Assembly: GCA_029834535.1 (NCBI GenBank)
Contig: JAQMWT010000578.1
Span: forward strand, 1 to 64,000
Direction: 5' to 3'
Length of the DNA stretch: 64,000 bases
Source of the DNA: Chrysophaeum taylorii
Lineage: Eukaryota; Sar; Pelagophyceae; Pelagomonadales; Pelagomonadaceae
A model generated the notes under the pieces. It had not been told where the DNA came from. It ran no database searches and was given only the letters and a program-made list of their open reading frames with translations. Below, one piece after another: positions 41,109 to 52,850 of the stretch. Positions within the stretch are counted from its first letter, which is position 1. Each line of letters begins with the position of its first letter. A program made the translations under genes and the position numbers.

Positions 41109-43527
41109 GGTAAAGTCAAGTTTCCAACCACCATATATGTTTGGTCACCGTGTACACCCTCAACAAGTTTGGTCACTTAAGTTTGGTCAATCCGTATCTT
41201 GGTTGACTAAACTTGGTACTTTTAGAGAGCAAACATAAGGGTTCACTGACAAAACATACCCCACAAACCCACCCACATCCTTCATGCTCCCCACACACAC
41301 CCCCCTCTTAGCAGTCGACATTTTAAAGACAAAACAAGGGCCGCCGTGATCAAGCTTTCAGCGGTTCTGCATGTCGCACTGAGACTCCGGAGCGTCCTTC
41401 GACTTCGAAACGAACACGGTATCGATGCGGGCTTCGCTCAGGTCGAGCGGAAGCGTGGTGGTAACACGCCGACGTCGGTTGACCACGACGCCGAGAAAGA
41501 AAACAAGAAGTCGCGTGCCCAGACGAAGGTAAACGACTATGAGAGATCGCCGAGTACACTGTCGCAGCTCAGAGCGCGCAAAAAATACGAGGGTAGTCCA
41601 CTTTACTCGATCTAACCAAGATGCCAAGTTCGGCATGTGTGTTCTCGAGGCGGACTTGCAGCAGATGATGTTCGACACGGTCGGCAAGTTGACGGCATGT
41701 ACAACATGGTCTACAGCGCGACAGCGCTGTCGTTCAAGTGCTATATGCAAGATGCAGCATTTTATGTGCATGCTGCTCGTTGTGATGTGCAAGTAGACAA
41801 TACCGTCACGTGTGCTAAAAGGCACACCTGCTCCGAACCTTCTTGCCGACAAAGATCCAGCTATCGCGCGAAGCACTTCTGCGAGGCCGCGTCGGTCCTC
41901 ATCAAGGGCGGCTTTATGGAGGGCAAGTCAGGCGGCTCTTCTCGGCATATGCGTTTGATAGACATCTGCAACAATGTCATCCGCTAAAGGCACGAGGTGA
42001 CGAACCGGGATCGTTCGCTGTAGTCTGTCATAAACATCGAAACTAATAAGGCGCATCCGAATAATCTTGGACGACGAAACAGCGTGGTATCAGCGTTGTC
42101 TTACGCAGGCCTTGTTTGTGGATGTTGTTCTGCGAGTATTCGCATGTTGATGCGTGTGCATGGGCAAACTTGGAGGCTTTGTGATAAAAACTTGTAGCAT
42201 AGTTCATCAAAACTTTGTGATCAAACTTGCAGCCTTATGATCAAGCTTCAATTTTATTAATCAAACTTGCATACAAGTGACAAAACTTGTAGCTTTTTCG
42301 TGATTAAACCGAATTCAATCAAAGTATGATCAAATTTCAAGCACTCACATCAAACTTGTCATATTTGAGACTTGTACTGATGACTGGGTTAGAATTACAG
42401 GGGTGGCGTCAGCGATCTTTCGGAGCGAGGCTGTCGACGTCTTGACATCCCTTCGCGCCGCAGCTTGTATTTGCCGACTTTCTCGTGCAGTGTTTGACGG
42501 TGCAGCAGCAGCTCCCGGGGAGATCTTGCGGCAGGGCGGGGTTGTCGAGATGCGCGAGGAGGAGGATGATAAGGAGGTGTTCACTTACGGTCGTGCGAGT
42601 TGTTTATGCTGGCGTAACGGCACGTGCTCGTGTTGCCGTCCCATGATCAAGCTGGACAGCTAACTCCGGATCGGGTACGCGACGGTGAAGAACTCCTGAA
42701 CGTGGTCCTGTACGGCCCCGCACAAGTGTGGGACTACAATCTTTGGGTGCTGCTCGAGGGGCGTTGCTCGCGCAGTTTCTCGAGGTCGTCGAGTTTCGCG
42801 TTCTCGACCCCGAGTCGATTATCAAAGATGTGCTCCCTCTCGAGTTTTGGGATGCTGAATGGGGTGATCCGTCTCACGTAGACCACGGAAGTCTGGTGTC
42901 CGAAGTCCGCTTGTTGTTGAAGAATGACGCGCGACCACGGCAACACCACCGTGGTGAGTCGCGGTTTGGGTGGCTTCTACGAACGATGGAAGGTACGAGA
43001 ATGGGCCCAGCTTAAGTACGCCAAGCCGTGGGGAAAATCTGCTCTCGAGGCCGCGCGTCGCTGCCCGCTCTCCTTGCGTATCGCCGCGCTGTCTTAGGAT
43101 GGATCTCCTTCTAAGGCGGTCATGGGGGGGTGCCCATGCCGCGCGTGTAACGCCACGGTAGATTCTGCGTGGCTGCAGCACCTAGCTCTCGTTTTTAAAG
43201 CACTTTCGCACCAAAAGCGCGTGAGCGCTCACGCGCCCCCTTAAAAAGCCTCCTTAAGTTTGATTCAAATAGCCAATGTTTGGTCAATATCGTGGAAGTT
43301 TGAGGAGTAGTGATCAAACTCTTGTTGACCAAACTTGCAAGGTTATTAATCAAAATTGCAGGTTGATTGATCAAACTTATTGCATCTTCGGAGTACCCAA
43401 ACTCTTAACTGATCAAACCTCTAGTGAAAGTGACCAACCTTGTGAACGTTTCCTTAAACATACATCAAAATTGAGCAAACTTAAAAGAAATTGAAGAAAA
43501 TTGTTGACCAAACTTGACTGATCCCTA
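41106..43527. mobile_element. 2.4-kb element with terminal inverted repeats and subterminal repeats
   Basis: The left end is TAGGG-TAAA-GTCAAGTTT (41106-41123). The right end is its inverse, AAACTTGAC-TGAT-CCCTA (43510-43527). Fourteen or more of 18 positions match. Both ends are flanked by AT-rich blocks full of TTGGTCA / GATCAAACTTG-type units (41130-41215, 42150-42370 and 43255-43515). If the ends are GGG...CCC, the target duplication would be TA. The interior (41340-43200) has only fragmentary ORFs and no transposase that I recognise, so it is non-autonomous or very decayed. The left end starts in the stop codon of the CNG-like gene. The right end is 68 bp before the papain-family ATG. 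Confidence 0.55.
41278..41330 (+). repeat. Copy of the 47-bp module inside the TIR element
   Basis: TCCTTCATGCTCC to CAGTCGACATTTTAAAGAC, same as in copia element C. Confidence 0.8.
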
Positions 43528-43595
43528 ATAAATATTATACCGCCCTACAAATAAATAAATAACCTGACCTGTGCCATCATTGGTCCATTTTCAGC

Positions 43596-44651
43596 ATGTT
43601 GTTGACTCCGGTCCTCTTCGTCAGCATCGCCTGGGCGGCGGCGGCCCGTCCCAAGTGGCACGAGCTGTCGAACTACACGTACGCCTCGTACGTCCGCGAC
43701 TTCAGCAAGACCGCCAGCGCCGCGCGGCGCGAGATCTTCGAGTCGCGACTCGGCGCCATCAAGGCGCACAACGCGGGGTCGTCGTCGTCGTATAAGCAGG
43801 GCGTGAACATTCTAACGGACTTGACCGAGTCCGAAATCAAGGCGTTCAAGGGCCTCGTGCGGCCCGGGCCCAACCCCGCACCGCCGAAAATCGCGGCAAC
43901 GGAACTTCCGTCGGCCGTCGACTGGCGGAACTCGAGCGTCGTGACGGCGGTCAAGGACCAGGGGTCCTGCGGGAGCTGCTGGGCCTTCGCGGCGACCGAG
44001 ACCCTCGAGTCCGCGATCGCGCTTGCCACCTCGACTCTCTTGACCCTCGCGCCCCAGGTATTTGTGGATTGCGCCGCGAACCCGAAAGACTGCGGAGGAA
44101 CCGGCGGCTGCTCGGGCGCGACGGCCGAGATCGCGTACGCGACGGCCATGCAGTACGGCGTCTTCAACGAATCCCAGGTTCCGTACGAGGGCGATGACGA
44201 GACCTGCGACCTCGCGTCGAAGCAGGCCGTTGGAAACGTCACGGGCTACGTCCGACTTCCCCGGAACGACTACGTAGCTTTGATGACCGCCGTCGCTACT
44301 ATCGGGCCCATCGCTGTCTCCGTCGATGCCTCGTGGACGGGCTACGAGGAGGGCATCTTCCCGGCTTCCGACGGCGGAACCACCATCGATCACGCCGTCC
44401 AGCTCGTGGGCTACGGCTTCGACGCTGCCTCGGGCTTGGGCTACTGGCTCGTTCGCAACTCCTGGGGGGAGTCCTGGGGCGAGGACGGCTACATTCGCCT
44501 CGAGCGCCAACCGGACGGCGGACCGTGCGCTGTTGACTACGACAACCAGGACGGCGTCGGCTGCGAGGACGACCCTACTGACGTCACCGTCTGCGGCACC
44601 TCGGCCATCCTCTATGACTCCTCTTATCCCACGGGGGCCTACCTCCTCTAG
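43596..44651 (+). CDS. Papain-family (C1A) cysteine protease precursor
   Basis: 351 residues from ATG 43596. Signal peptide 1-18 (LLTPVLFVSIAWAAAA), then a short I29-type inhibitory propeptide to about residue 100. The mature domain has Gln122 and catalytic Cys128 in QGSCGSCWAF, catalytic His266 in DHAVQLVGYG and Asn288 in VRNSWGESWGEDGYIRL. Extra Cys pairs (CAANPKDCGGTGGC) support disulfides. Expected in lysosome or vacuole, or secreted, for protein breakdown. A short C-terminal extension with two Cys follows the core. The TIR element ends 68 bp upstream, so little native promoter is left on this side. Confidence 0.92.
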   Translation: MLLTPVLFVSIAWAAAARPKWHELSNYTYASYVRDFSKTASAARREIFESRLGAIKAHNAGSSSSYKQGVNILTDLTESEIKAFKGLVRPGPNPAPPKIAATELPSAVDWRNSSVVTAVKDQGSCGSCWAFAATETLESAIALATSTLLTLAPQVFVDCAANPKDCGGTGGCSGATAEIAYATAMQYGVFNESQVPYEGDDETCDLASKQAVGNVTGYVRLPRNDYVALMTAVATIGPIAVSVDASWTGYEEGIFPASDGGTTIDHAVQLVGYGFDAASGLGYWLVRNSWGESWGEDGYIRLERQPDGGPCAVDYDNQDGVGCEDDPTDVTVCGTSAILYDSSYPTGAYLL

Positions 44652-44794
44652 GATCTTTTTTCTTTCTTTCGTTCGTTCTTCCTCTTTCGTTCGTTCGGAC
44701 TTTAGTAGGATATGTCGTCATAATATGATGATGATGATGAGAAGTACGGTGTTGTTTTACGACTGTATCCACCACGTCAGTTTGTTGTTTGGAG

Positions 44795-47311
44795 ATGGAT
44801 ACCTCGGCGGCGGCGGAGCGCACAGTATGTCGTTGTTCCACGCCGCCGCCGCCGCCGCAGGCGCCAAAGCCGCCGTCGTCGTCTTGTCGCGACGAAGTGC
44901 CACCGCGCATCCGACACGGGGTCCCCGAGCTCATGGCCACCGTGGCGTGGGCCGTCCCGCTCACGCAGCGGCTCGAGAGGTTCGTCAAGAACAACAATAC
45001 TCCACCAAACCAGGAGGAAGAGGAGGATTTTGATGCAGCATTGGGAGTAACGACGCTCTCCGCCGATTGGTGGCGCAGCAAGGCGAGGGCGACGTGGGCC
45101 GTCGAGGAGACCGTCGAACCACGGGCGGTCGTGGTCGCGGAACGTTCGCTCGGATGCCTCGGGACCGAGAACCCCTTGCGGCGGCGGTGCTCGCGGCTCG
45201 TCGAAAACGTTTGGTTTGACCGCGTCGTGCTCTTCTTGATCCTGCTCAACTCGGCCTTGCTGGCGGCGCAAGACCCCCGCGCCAACGAGTCCTACCTAAC
45301 CCTCGCGTCGGAGGCATCGTTCAACCTCGCGTTCACCGTCGAGATGTGGGTCAAGATGGTCGCGTCGAGCGCGTGGACAGGCGACGGCGCCTACTTTGGC
45401 GACCCCTGGAATCGATTCGATTTTTTGACGGTGGTCTGCGGCTGGATGCCGCTCGCGCTGTGTCTCGCCTCGGGCGGCGACTGCTTCACGCCCGAGGGCT
45501 CGGCCAGCATCAACCTCACGTTTCTCCGCGTGGTTCGGGTTGTCAAAGTTCTAAAAAGCGTCCAGCGGATTCCGGGGATGCGGTGCCTCGTCTTGAGCCT
45601 CGTCAAGTCGGCACCCCTCCTCGTGCAGGTCATGGAGGTCCTGTTGTTCATATTTTTTTGCTTCGGCGCGATCGGCGTTCAGCTCTTCGCGGGCAAGCTG
45701 CGGCAGCGGTGCTTCGACGAGGCGACGGGCCGACGCCACGACGACGAGGGCATTTGCACCAAAGCCCCGAGATTTGGCGGGAACGAGTGCGCGCGAGACG
45801 ACGTCTGCCGCGACCGCGACTTTGACGGCAAGCCAAACGCGCGGGACCCCTCGCTCAATCGCTACGTATCCTTCGATAACATACTCCTCGGTTTCGCGAC
45901 CGTCCTGAGTTCGGTCTCGCTCGAGGGCTGGTCGGACACCATGTACTCGCTCATGGACGCCATGGGCCCCGTCGTCGTCGTCTACTTCGTGCTCCTCGTC
46001 CTCGTCGGCTCCTTCTTCATAGTCAACCTCATCGTCGCCGTCATCTACCAGGCCTACGTCACCGAGGAGAGCGACCAGGCGCCGACGGTGACGATGATGC
46101 AAGAGGTTCACACCCGGTACAAACTCGACGACGACGACCACCACCACCACCACCACCACCACCACAAAGCGTCGTCGTCGGGAACCCCGTCGCGCGTCGA
46201 AAAAATCAGCTGGCGGCCTCGGCCGACCACCTCCTCCTGCCACCACGGCATTTCGTGCGACCGCGAAGAGGACCTCCCCGAGCAGCAGGTCGCGCCGTGG
46301 CGCCGCGCGATCGTGCGGAGGTGGTGGCAGCTTCGCGACGCGTGCTGTTGGATCGCGAGCCGCGCGATCTTCGATCGAGCCTTGTTAGCGTGTATCTTCT
46401 TCAATACCGCAGTCCTGATGGCCGAGCACGACGGCCAATCGGTCGCGCAGACAAAGTTCACGTGCCGCGCCAACGTCTGGCTTACGTGGATTTTTGTCGC
46501 CGAGATGGTCGTCAAGATGCTGGGGACCCAATACGTTTTTGATCCCGTCGACGGCAAGGTCAACCTCTTCGACGGACTCATTACCCTCGGGTCGGTGAGC
46601 GACCTGATCGTCGAGCGCCGCCTCGACAGCAACGCCTGCAGCCACGGTACCGACCTGTCTTCCGACAACGACGCCCAGGCCGTTTCGATGATTCGCGTCG
46701 GCCGCGTCCTACGGCTCGTCAGGATCTTTCGGTCCCTTCGCATGGTGCGCAAGTGGAAATCCATGTCGCACATCCTCTCGGCCGTCGTCCGCTCGGGGCC
46801 CGGTTTGGTCAACTTCTCGTGCCTTCTCGTCATGTTCTCGTGGGTCTACGCGCTCGCCGGCATGCAGATGTACGCGGGACGCTTCAACTTCAACGACGGA
46901 CCGGCGCGCCTCGTGCGCCCCCGCACTAACTTCGACTCGCTGGGATCGGCGCTCTTGACCGTCTTCGTCGTCGTCAGCGGCGAAAATTGGGACGAGGTCC
47001 TCAACCTCGCCTTCAAAGCGAACGGCTTCGTCGGCCTCGTCTTCGTCGTCTCCATGTACCTCGTCGGCAACTTTATCGTCCTCAACATCTTTCTCGCCAT
47101 CTTGCTGTCCAACTTCGAGACTGCCGTCGACGCCACGAACGCTACGCTCTACGACGAACTCGAGGACTCGAACGAGATCGCCTTTTTCTTCAACGCGGTG
47201 CTCCGGTACGCCAGGCGGTGTCTCGCGACGCCGCGGACGCGTCGCGTCGCGGCCCGCTACGCCGCGGACTGCTCCTCCTTCTTCGGCGGTTGCTCCGTCG
47301 GCAGCAAAATC

Positions 47312-47355
<44 letters not shown>

Positions 47356-49575
47356 CCACTCGCCCCGCGCGGTCCCCACGACGGCGTCCATCGCGACGAC
47401 GACGACGACCCAACCGCGCAACGACGACCTCGAAGATGGAGGAAAGCGGTCGGCCGTCGCGGACCTGAGCCTCGAGATGATCGTCGAGCACATGCAGGAC
47501 GAGATCGTCGTCGCGTCGCACCACAGAGGCCGCCGCGAATACCACGATTGTTTTCCCGGGACCGCGGCCGTCGACTGGCTTCTCGGGGCGGGTGTCGTCG
47601 CGTCGGTCGAGGATGCCGTCGCCGTCGGACAGGAGCTCGTCCGCGAGCGCCTGATCACTCCGACAGACATCAACTTTCACGCGCGCGCCATTCGCCAGCG
47701 TATTCACCGTCTCAAGAACTTTGCCAAGCTCCGCAGAAGCAGCAACGAAAGCAACGGAGGCTCCACAAAGCTCGCGGTCGGAGACTCGCCGCCGCTTCCG
47801 GCCCAAAAGCAGTCAGAGGACGCGTCGTCGGTAGGAAACGACGACGACGACGACGACGACGACGAGGAAGAGGAGGAGGACGAGGTCTTTCGCGGCGCGA
47901 AACAACTCGACGATACGCCTTCGTGGAAGGCCGCGATTCGGTCGGCCGCGATATTCCGGGACAACCACCAGCTCTACCGGTTCGCGGCGCGCAACCTTCA
48001 CCGGCTCCACATCATCGGCGACAATGAGACGATGCGGTCGCGGCGGAACAAGCTGCGCGACCGGGACCGATTCGCAGCGAGGGGTCGCATGCTCTCGACG
48101 ACGCGCAACGTGTTGTTCGTGTTCGGGCCCCGCAACCCGATCCGCCTCGCGTGCGTCCGCGTCGTGACGCATCCGTCGTTCGACGCGGCAATCGTCGCGA
48201 TGATCCTAGTGTCGTCGGTCGTGTTGGCGCTGACGCCGCCCGAGCCGTCGCACAACGACGCATTTATCCGGATGCTTCGGAGGAGCGACACGCTGTTGAC
48301 GCTCCTTTTCTTCGTCGAACTCCTGTTGAAGGTCGTCGCGGAGGGTCTCGCGTCGTACCTGCAGTCGGGCTGGAACCTGCTGGACTTCTCGATAGTCGCC
48401 GTGTCGGTCGCGTCCCTCGTGCTCGGCCTGACCGTCAACAGCGCGAACTTTTCGTACCTCAAGGCCCTCCGCGCGGTGCGCGCCCTGCGCCCTTTGCGCA
48501 TGATCAATCGCTACCCCGCGATGAAGACGGTCGTCGACGCGCTGATGGAGGCGGTGCCCGACGTCGTCAACGTCGCGCTCGTGGTCGCGGGCTTCTTCAG
48601 CATATTCGCCGTCGCCGGCGGCACGCTCTTCCGCGGGCTCCTCGACTCGTGCCACGCCTCCCTCAAGCTCCATTCCGACTGTCGCAACTGGGGCATCGCC
48701 TGCCACTACCGCGCAGTCTCGAGCGACGACCTCTCTTTCGCGCAAAACTGGGCGCGATACGAGCTCGATCGTTCCCGATGCCGCGCGTACTGGAAAACCC
48801 GACGCTTCGAGGACGGCGGGCTCCCCTGGAGCGCGATGCCAGCGAAATACCTCAGCCACGGAGCTCTCCGGAGCTCGCCGCTTTCAGTCGAATGGCGTCA
48901 CGCCGAGTCCAACTTCGACAACCTCGGCCAAGCGCTGCTCGCTTTGTTCGAGGTTGCGACGCTCGAGGGGTGGCCGGATTTCATGTTCTCGGCGATGGAC
49001 GTCACCGAGGACCCAAGCGCCCATCCGAGGCGCAACGCGAGCGCCCAAAACTCCCTCTTCTTCGTCGTCTTCGTCGTGATCGGCTCGTTCTTCGTAATGA
49101 ATATTTTCGTCGGCGTCGTCGTCCACAAGTTTCAGGTGGCCAAGGAACGCACCGAGGGCGCCTCGGTATTTTTGACCGACCACCAGCGCGCCTTTGTCGA
49201 CCGCATCAAGGTCCTTCTGGACACGGGACAGCCAAGAAAGCTGAGGCTCCCCGACGGCCGCGCGCGCCGCGTCGTCTTCTCTTTTGTCGTTTCCGAGCGA
49301 TTCGAACTCGCCATCATCGCGACCATCGTCGCCAACATGCTTGCCATCTCCTTGAATCACTACAATCAGTCGCCTAAGATGGATCGCGTCGACGTCTTCT
49401 GCAACCTCTCCTTCGCTTGGATCTTCGCGCTCGAGCTCGTCCTCAAGCTCGTCGGCCTCGGCGTCAAGCAATACTGGGCCGACTCGTGGAACCGCTTCGA
49501 CGCCTTCATCGTCGCGACGGCCATCTTCGATCTCGCAACCGCCCTCGCCGACGCCACCAGCATGTCCTCCTTTTT

Positions 49576-49606
<31 letters not shown>

Positions 49607-50824
49607 TTCAACCTTTCGCTCTTTCGGATCCTTCGTCTCGTCCGAGTCGTCAAGCTCATCAACGTCAACCACGGCCTCAAGACGCTCCTCAAGAGTCTCA
49701 TCGTCTCGCTTCCCTCGCTCGTCAACGTCGGTTCCCTCCTCGTCCTCCTCATCTTCGTCTACGCGTGCATCGGTGAGTGACGCGAATCTTCTTTCTTTTT
49801 GGGCAACAAAAAAATTCCGACCGACCGACCCGCGTTAGGCATGAACCTGTACTACGACGTCGCGCGCGGGACGTACATCACCAAGTACTGTAACTTCTCG
49901 ACCTTTGGGTATTCGATGCTGACGCTGTTTCGGTGCCTCACGGGCGAGGACTGGAACAAAATCATGCTCGAGATTGTGGACGACGAGAACCGGCTGTCGG
50001 CCTACGCCTTTTTTTCCTCGTTCATGATCTTGGGATCGTTCGTGATGTTGAATTTGTGCGTCGCCGTCATCCTCGAAGCCTTCGGCGAGTTCATGAACGC
50101 GGACGGCGAGGCCGAACGCAAACGCGCCGAGATTCGAGAAAACGTAGCGACCTTCAAGCGCGTCTGGTCTAAACACGACGTCGACAACACCCTCTTCATC
50201 CCGATGTATCGCATCGTCGCCCTGCTCCAGGATCTACCCCCGACGCTCTCGGGTCTCCCCCAATCTGGCGGCCACCGCTGCCACCCGCGAAGCGCGGACG
50301 TTATTGTTCCGACCGAAGACGACCGCCGCGTTCCCAAAATCAACGTCGGCGAGCGCCTCAGCGTTCACCAACGCGCTTTGATCGAGTACGTCCGCGCGAT
50401 GCGCATCAAGGTCAACGAGGAGGGCGACCTCTTCTACCTCGACGTCCTCGTGGCCGTGCTTTGCAACCGCGGCAAAGAGCCAAACCTCGACTCCATCGCC
50501 GACGACTCGGCGATGGAACTCAACCTGATGCTCCTTCGCTCCATGGACGCTCGCCTCCGCCGGAAGATGCATCGCCACTCCTTCCGCCACGACCTTCCCG
50601 AGCTCGACCTCACGCACGCCGTCAACGCGGCCGTCACGCTGCAGGACACGTTCCGCGCCCGACGCCGCGCGACGACCTGGGCCGCAATCCACTTCCTCCG
50701 CAAGGACCACCACCAGGACGACGACGCGCGCCCCCCGACACTCCCCGCTCGACCAAGAGACGCCCTTTCAGCCGCCTCCTCATCATCAGCGAGGTCCCTG
50801 TTGTGCGCGCTTCCACTCTGCTGA
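44795..50824 (+). CDS. Four-domain voltage-gated cation channel with a DEP domain in the II-III linker
   Basis: CDS is join(44795..49772, 49839..50824), 1987 residues, from ATG 44795. Four repeats of S1-S6 are present. S4 helices: FLRVVRVVKVLK (I), VGRVLRLVRIFRSLRMVRK (II), LKALRAVRALRPLRM (III) and FRILRLVRVVKLI (IV). Pore loops: SLEGWSD (about 374), SGENWDE (about 727), TLEGWPD (about 1387) and TGEDWNK (about 1695). Each has Glu at the filter, the EEEE pattern of calcium-selective Cav channels. The II-III linker carries a DEP domain (about 888-972, YHDCFPGTAAVDWLLG and AVAVGQELVRERLI). Its last strand (FRDNHQLYRF, near 1058) is split off by an Asp/Glu-rich insertion. His, Thr, Asp and Gly runs lie in linkers. 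The C-terminus has an IQ-like stretch (LQDTFRARRRATTW). Likely a plasma-membrane or flagellar Ca2+ channel. Confidence 0.9.
49773..49838 (+). other. 66-nt intron in the four-domain channel gene
   Basis: GTGAGT...GTTAG, phase 1. Splicing joins YACIG to MNLYYD within domain IV, the usual IGMN-type sequence before the last pore loop. Unspliced reading stops at TGA 49778-49780. Confidence 0.9.
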
Positions 50825-50917
50825 CGACGTCCTAAAAAACTTTCTTTCTTTCTTTCTTCTTCGGTGGTGGTGGTGTGTTCGGAGGAGAAGGAGGAGGAGG
50901 GCAAGAGTGCGCCGAGA

Positions 50918-50918
<1 letters not shown>

Positions 50919-50948
<30 letters not shown>

Positions 50949-50952
50949 CCGC
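50919..50952 (+). repeat. (CTGC)n microsatellite
   Basis: About eight CTGC units in the 3' flank of the channel gene, following a CTTT run at 50838-50860. Confidence 0.9.
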
Positions 50953-51033
50953 CTCCGTGGACGCGGCGGTGGCGCTACGTCGAAAGAAAAGAAGAGCGGG
51001 GCGGGGACCCACCTCAACCCCAGAAAGGGATCA

Positions 51034-51969
51034 TCACGGTGGTGGTGTTGCTAGACGTCCGGTTGTTGTGGGTTGTTGCGCTTCCAGGAGCTTGTGGTCG
51101 TTACTTTCGGGCGGAGAAATCGGCACTCCCTCGACTCGTCGCGTCGGAGCTCGCTTCGAAGAGTAAAGCCCGCCCTCGAGCATAAGGGCACAGCAGATTC
51201 CGAGGAACGCGACGAAGACAGCAATCACAACGATGACGATTATCGTGGTGCTGTCCGTTTTTTTTGACTTGCTGCTCGAAGACGACCCGCAGTCGCGCGA
51301 GCACCCGTCGGCCTGAACCAACAGAATATCGAGAGGATAGACGCTTTGCTGCTGTTTGTCGCCGATAACCACGTACTGGCGCGATTCGCAAACAAAATCG
51401 AAGGTGGCGTTGACAACGATGCCGTCACATTCGACGCTCGCCCTTAGCGCTCGCTCGCACGACGCGTCGACCGTTACGGATTCGTCGAGGGTCAGTGTTT
51501 GCGAAAAGAAGGTACACTCGTCGAAGTTCGTGGCCTGGTGCGCGACCACGACGACGTCTTGGTTGAGCCAGTGCTGCTCGGTCGCGGTGCCGTCGGCGTC
51601 GACGCCCCAGCCAATCGCGTCGTCCCCGGTCGTGCCAATGTACTGGGTCCTTTGTCCTTGGGAGCAATCGCTGAATGAGGTCGTGGTCGTGATGATGATA
51701 TTCAACGAATCGCCTCGCGTCGACGCGATGGTGCCGTGCTCGCCATACGCGAGAGGCCCGTGCACGGCCATCGTGTCCCGGTTTGTGCTTGTCTCCGAAT
51801 AGTAGAAGCAGACGCGGTAACTCGCCGTCGGATAGACATTGAAAAACACGACGGATCGAAACACGGGCTCGTCGTCCTCCTCCTCATCATCGACGTCGTC
51901 GTCGACGCCGCCAAGATCTAATCGCCGCCCCAACACGACGACGCCCACACAAAACACTAACCGAAACAT
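51034..51969 (-). CDS. Type I membrane protein, function unknown
   Basis: 311 residues from ATG 51969. Signal peptide (FRLVFCVGVVVLG), then an acidic patch (VDDDVDDEEEDDE) and a beta-rich ectodomain of about 180 residues with eight or so Cys. Near residues 238-262 there is a single transmembrane segment (TIIVIVVIAVFVAFLGICCAL), followed by a short basic, Pro/Thr-rich tail. No family recognised. It is convergent with the four-domain channel gene, about 210 bp between stops. An alternative is a secreted adhesion or receptor-like protein of algae. Only topology is supported. Confidence 0.65.
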   Translation of the reverse strand: MFRLVFCVGVVVLGRRLDLGGVDDDVDDEEEDDEPVFRSVVFFNVYPTASYRVCFYYSETSTNRDTMAVHGPLAYGEHGTIASTRGDSLNIIITTTTSFSDCSQGQRTQYIGTTGDDAIGWGVDADGTATEQHWLNQDVVVVAHQATNFDECTFFSQTLTLDESVTVDASCERALRASVECDGIVVNATFDFVCESRQYVVIGDKQQQSVYPLDILLVQADGCSRDCGSSSSSKSKKTDSTTIIVIVVIAVFVAFLGICCALMLEGGLYSSKRAPTRRVEGVPISPPESNDHKLLEAQQPTTTGRLATPPP

Positions 51970-52345
51970 TGCTTCCTGTTCCAGGAAAATCCGTTCTGAG
52001 GTTGGCAGAAGATTCGCTTCGCCGCGCGCAGATTCTTTTTTTTCGTACTAGTTGCCTGCCGCACCTTCCTTGAGGGGCCGTTTTTTCGTTGCGTGCGCAT
52101 GTGTCAGCAGAGGGTGCCGTCAACAGTTTTTGGCATGCTCCGAGAGTCTCGTTCAACACGAGCCGCCGTCTTTTCTGAAACAGGTTCATCGTAAAGGAGC
52201 TCCGCCGCCCAAGGTAGCGCCTTGTTGTCGCCGCCCATTGGCTCTCCTCCTCAAACGCCGCATGGCATGCCGCGCACTAGCATGGTGCGATAGGCGCTCG
52301 CGTCGGAGGCTACGAAGTATCGATGGACGCGCACAGGCGGTAGCG
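51970..52345. other. Promoter side of the type I protein and 5' part of a LINE relic
   Basis: No gene seen. Coding-like stretches belonging to the LINE relic begin at about 52330. Confidence 0.5.
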
Positions 52346-52850
52346 GTTTTCGGTTCGCTACGTCACTACGCTTTTGCCTCGAAATACGTCTCTGCCCGAC
52401 CCAACCTATCTGTCAACGTCGGTCTTATCCTCGCCATCCTCCTTCGCGGTGCGGAATCATGGTGCCCAACAACCGAGGTTGTCTATTATCTACAGTCGCC
52501 TACGATGCTTTGACGCACGATGCGCGATGTGCCGCGTTACGCGTCGCCAGACGTGGCAACATAATATCAAAACGTCAACCTGGGGAGGCAACGTTGCCCG
52601 CATGCCCTGGTATCGCCTCCCCTCGGTGACTGCTCACCTCCTGGTGCGCCTCCAAACGTCCCACGCGCGCGTTCAAAACAGTTCGCGCACGGCCGTGGTC
52701 TCAACAAGGCACTCCTCCGCAAATTCAAAAATTTCACAGCGACCTGGTACTCCCTCGCTCAAAACCGTGACAACTGGCGACAATCAAAAATCAACTTGTC
52801 CTCAATCCCCCTTTCTACCGTCTCATCGCCCAAAGATCCTCTAATCCCGC
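52346..52850 (+). pseudogene. LINE-type reverse transcriptase C-terminal relic
   Basis: Read across two or three frames it has FGSLRHYAFASKYVS, AILLRGAESW, RCFDARCAMCRVTRRQTW and GGNVARMPWYRLP. This is the order seen after the reverse transcriptase palm in many LINE-like elements, with the C...C-x-x-C-type segment before the conserved GHVARM-type block. Frameshifts near 52500 and several stops show a dead fragment. No endonuclease or palm motifs remain upstream. Confidence 0.7.
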
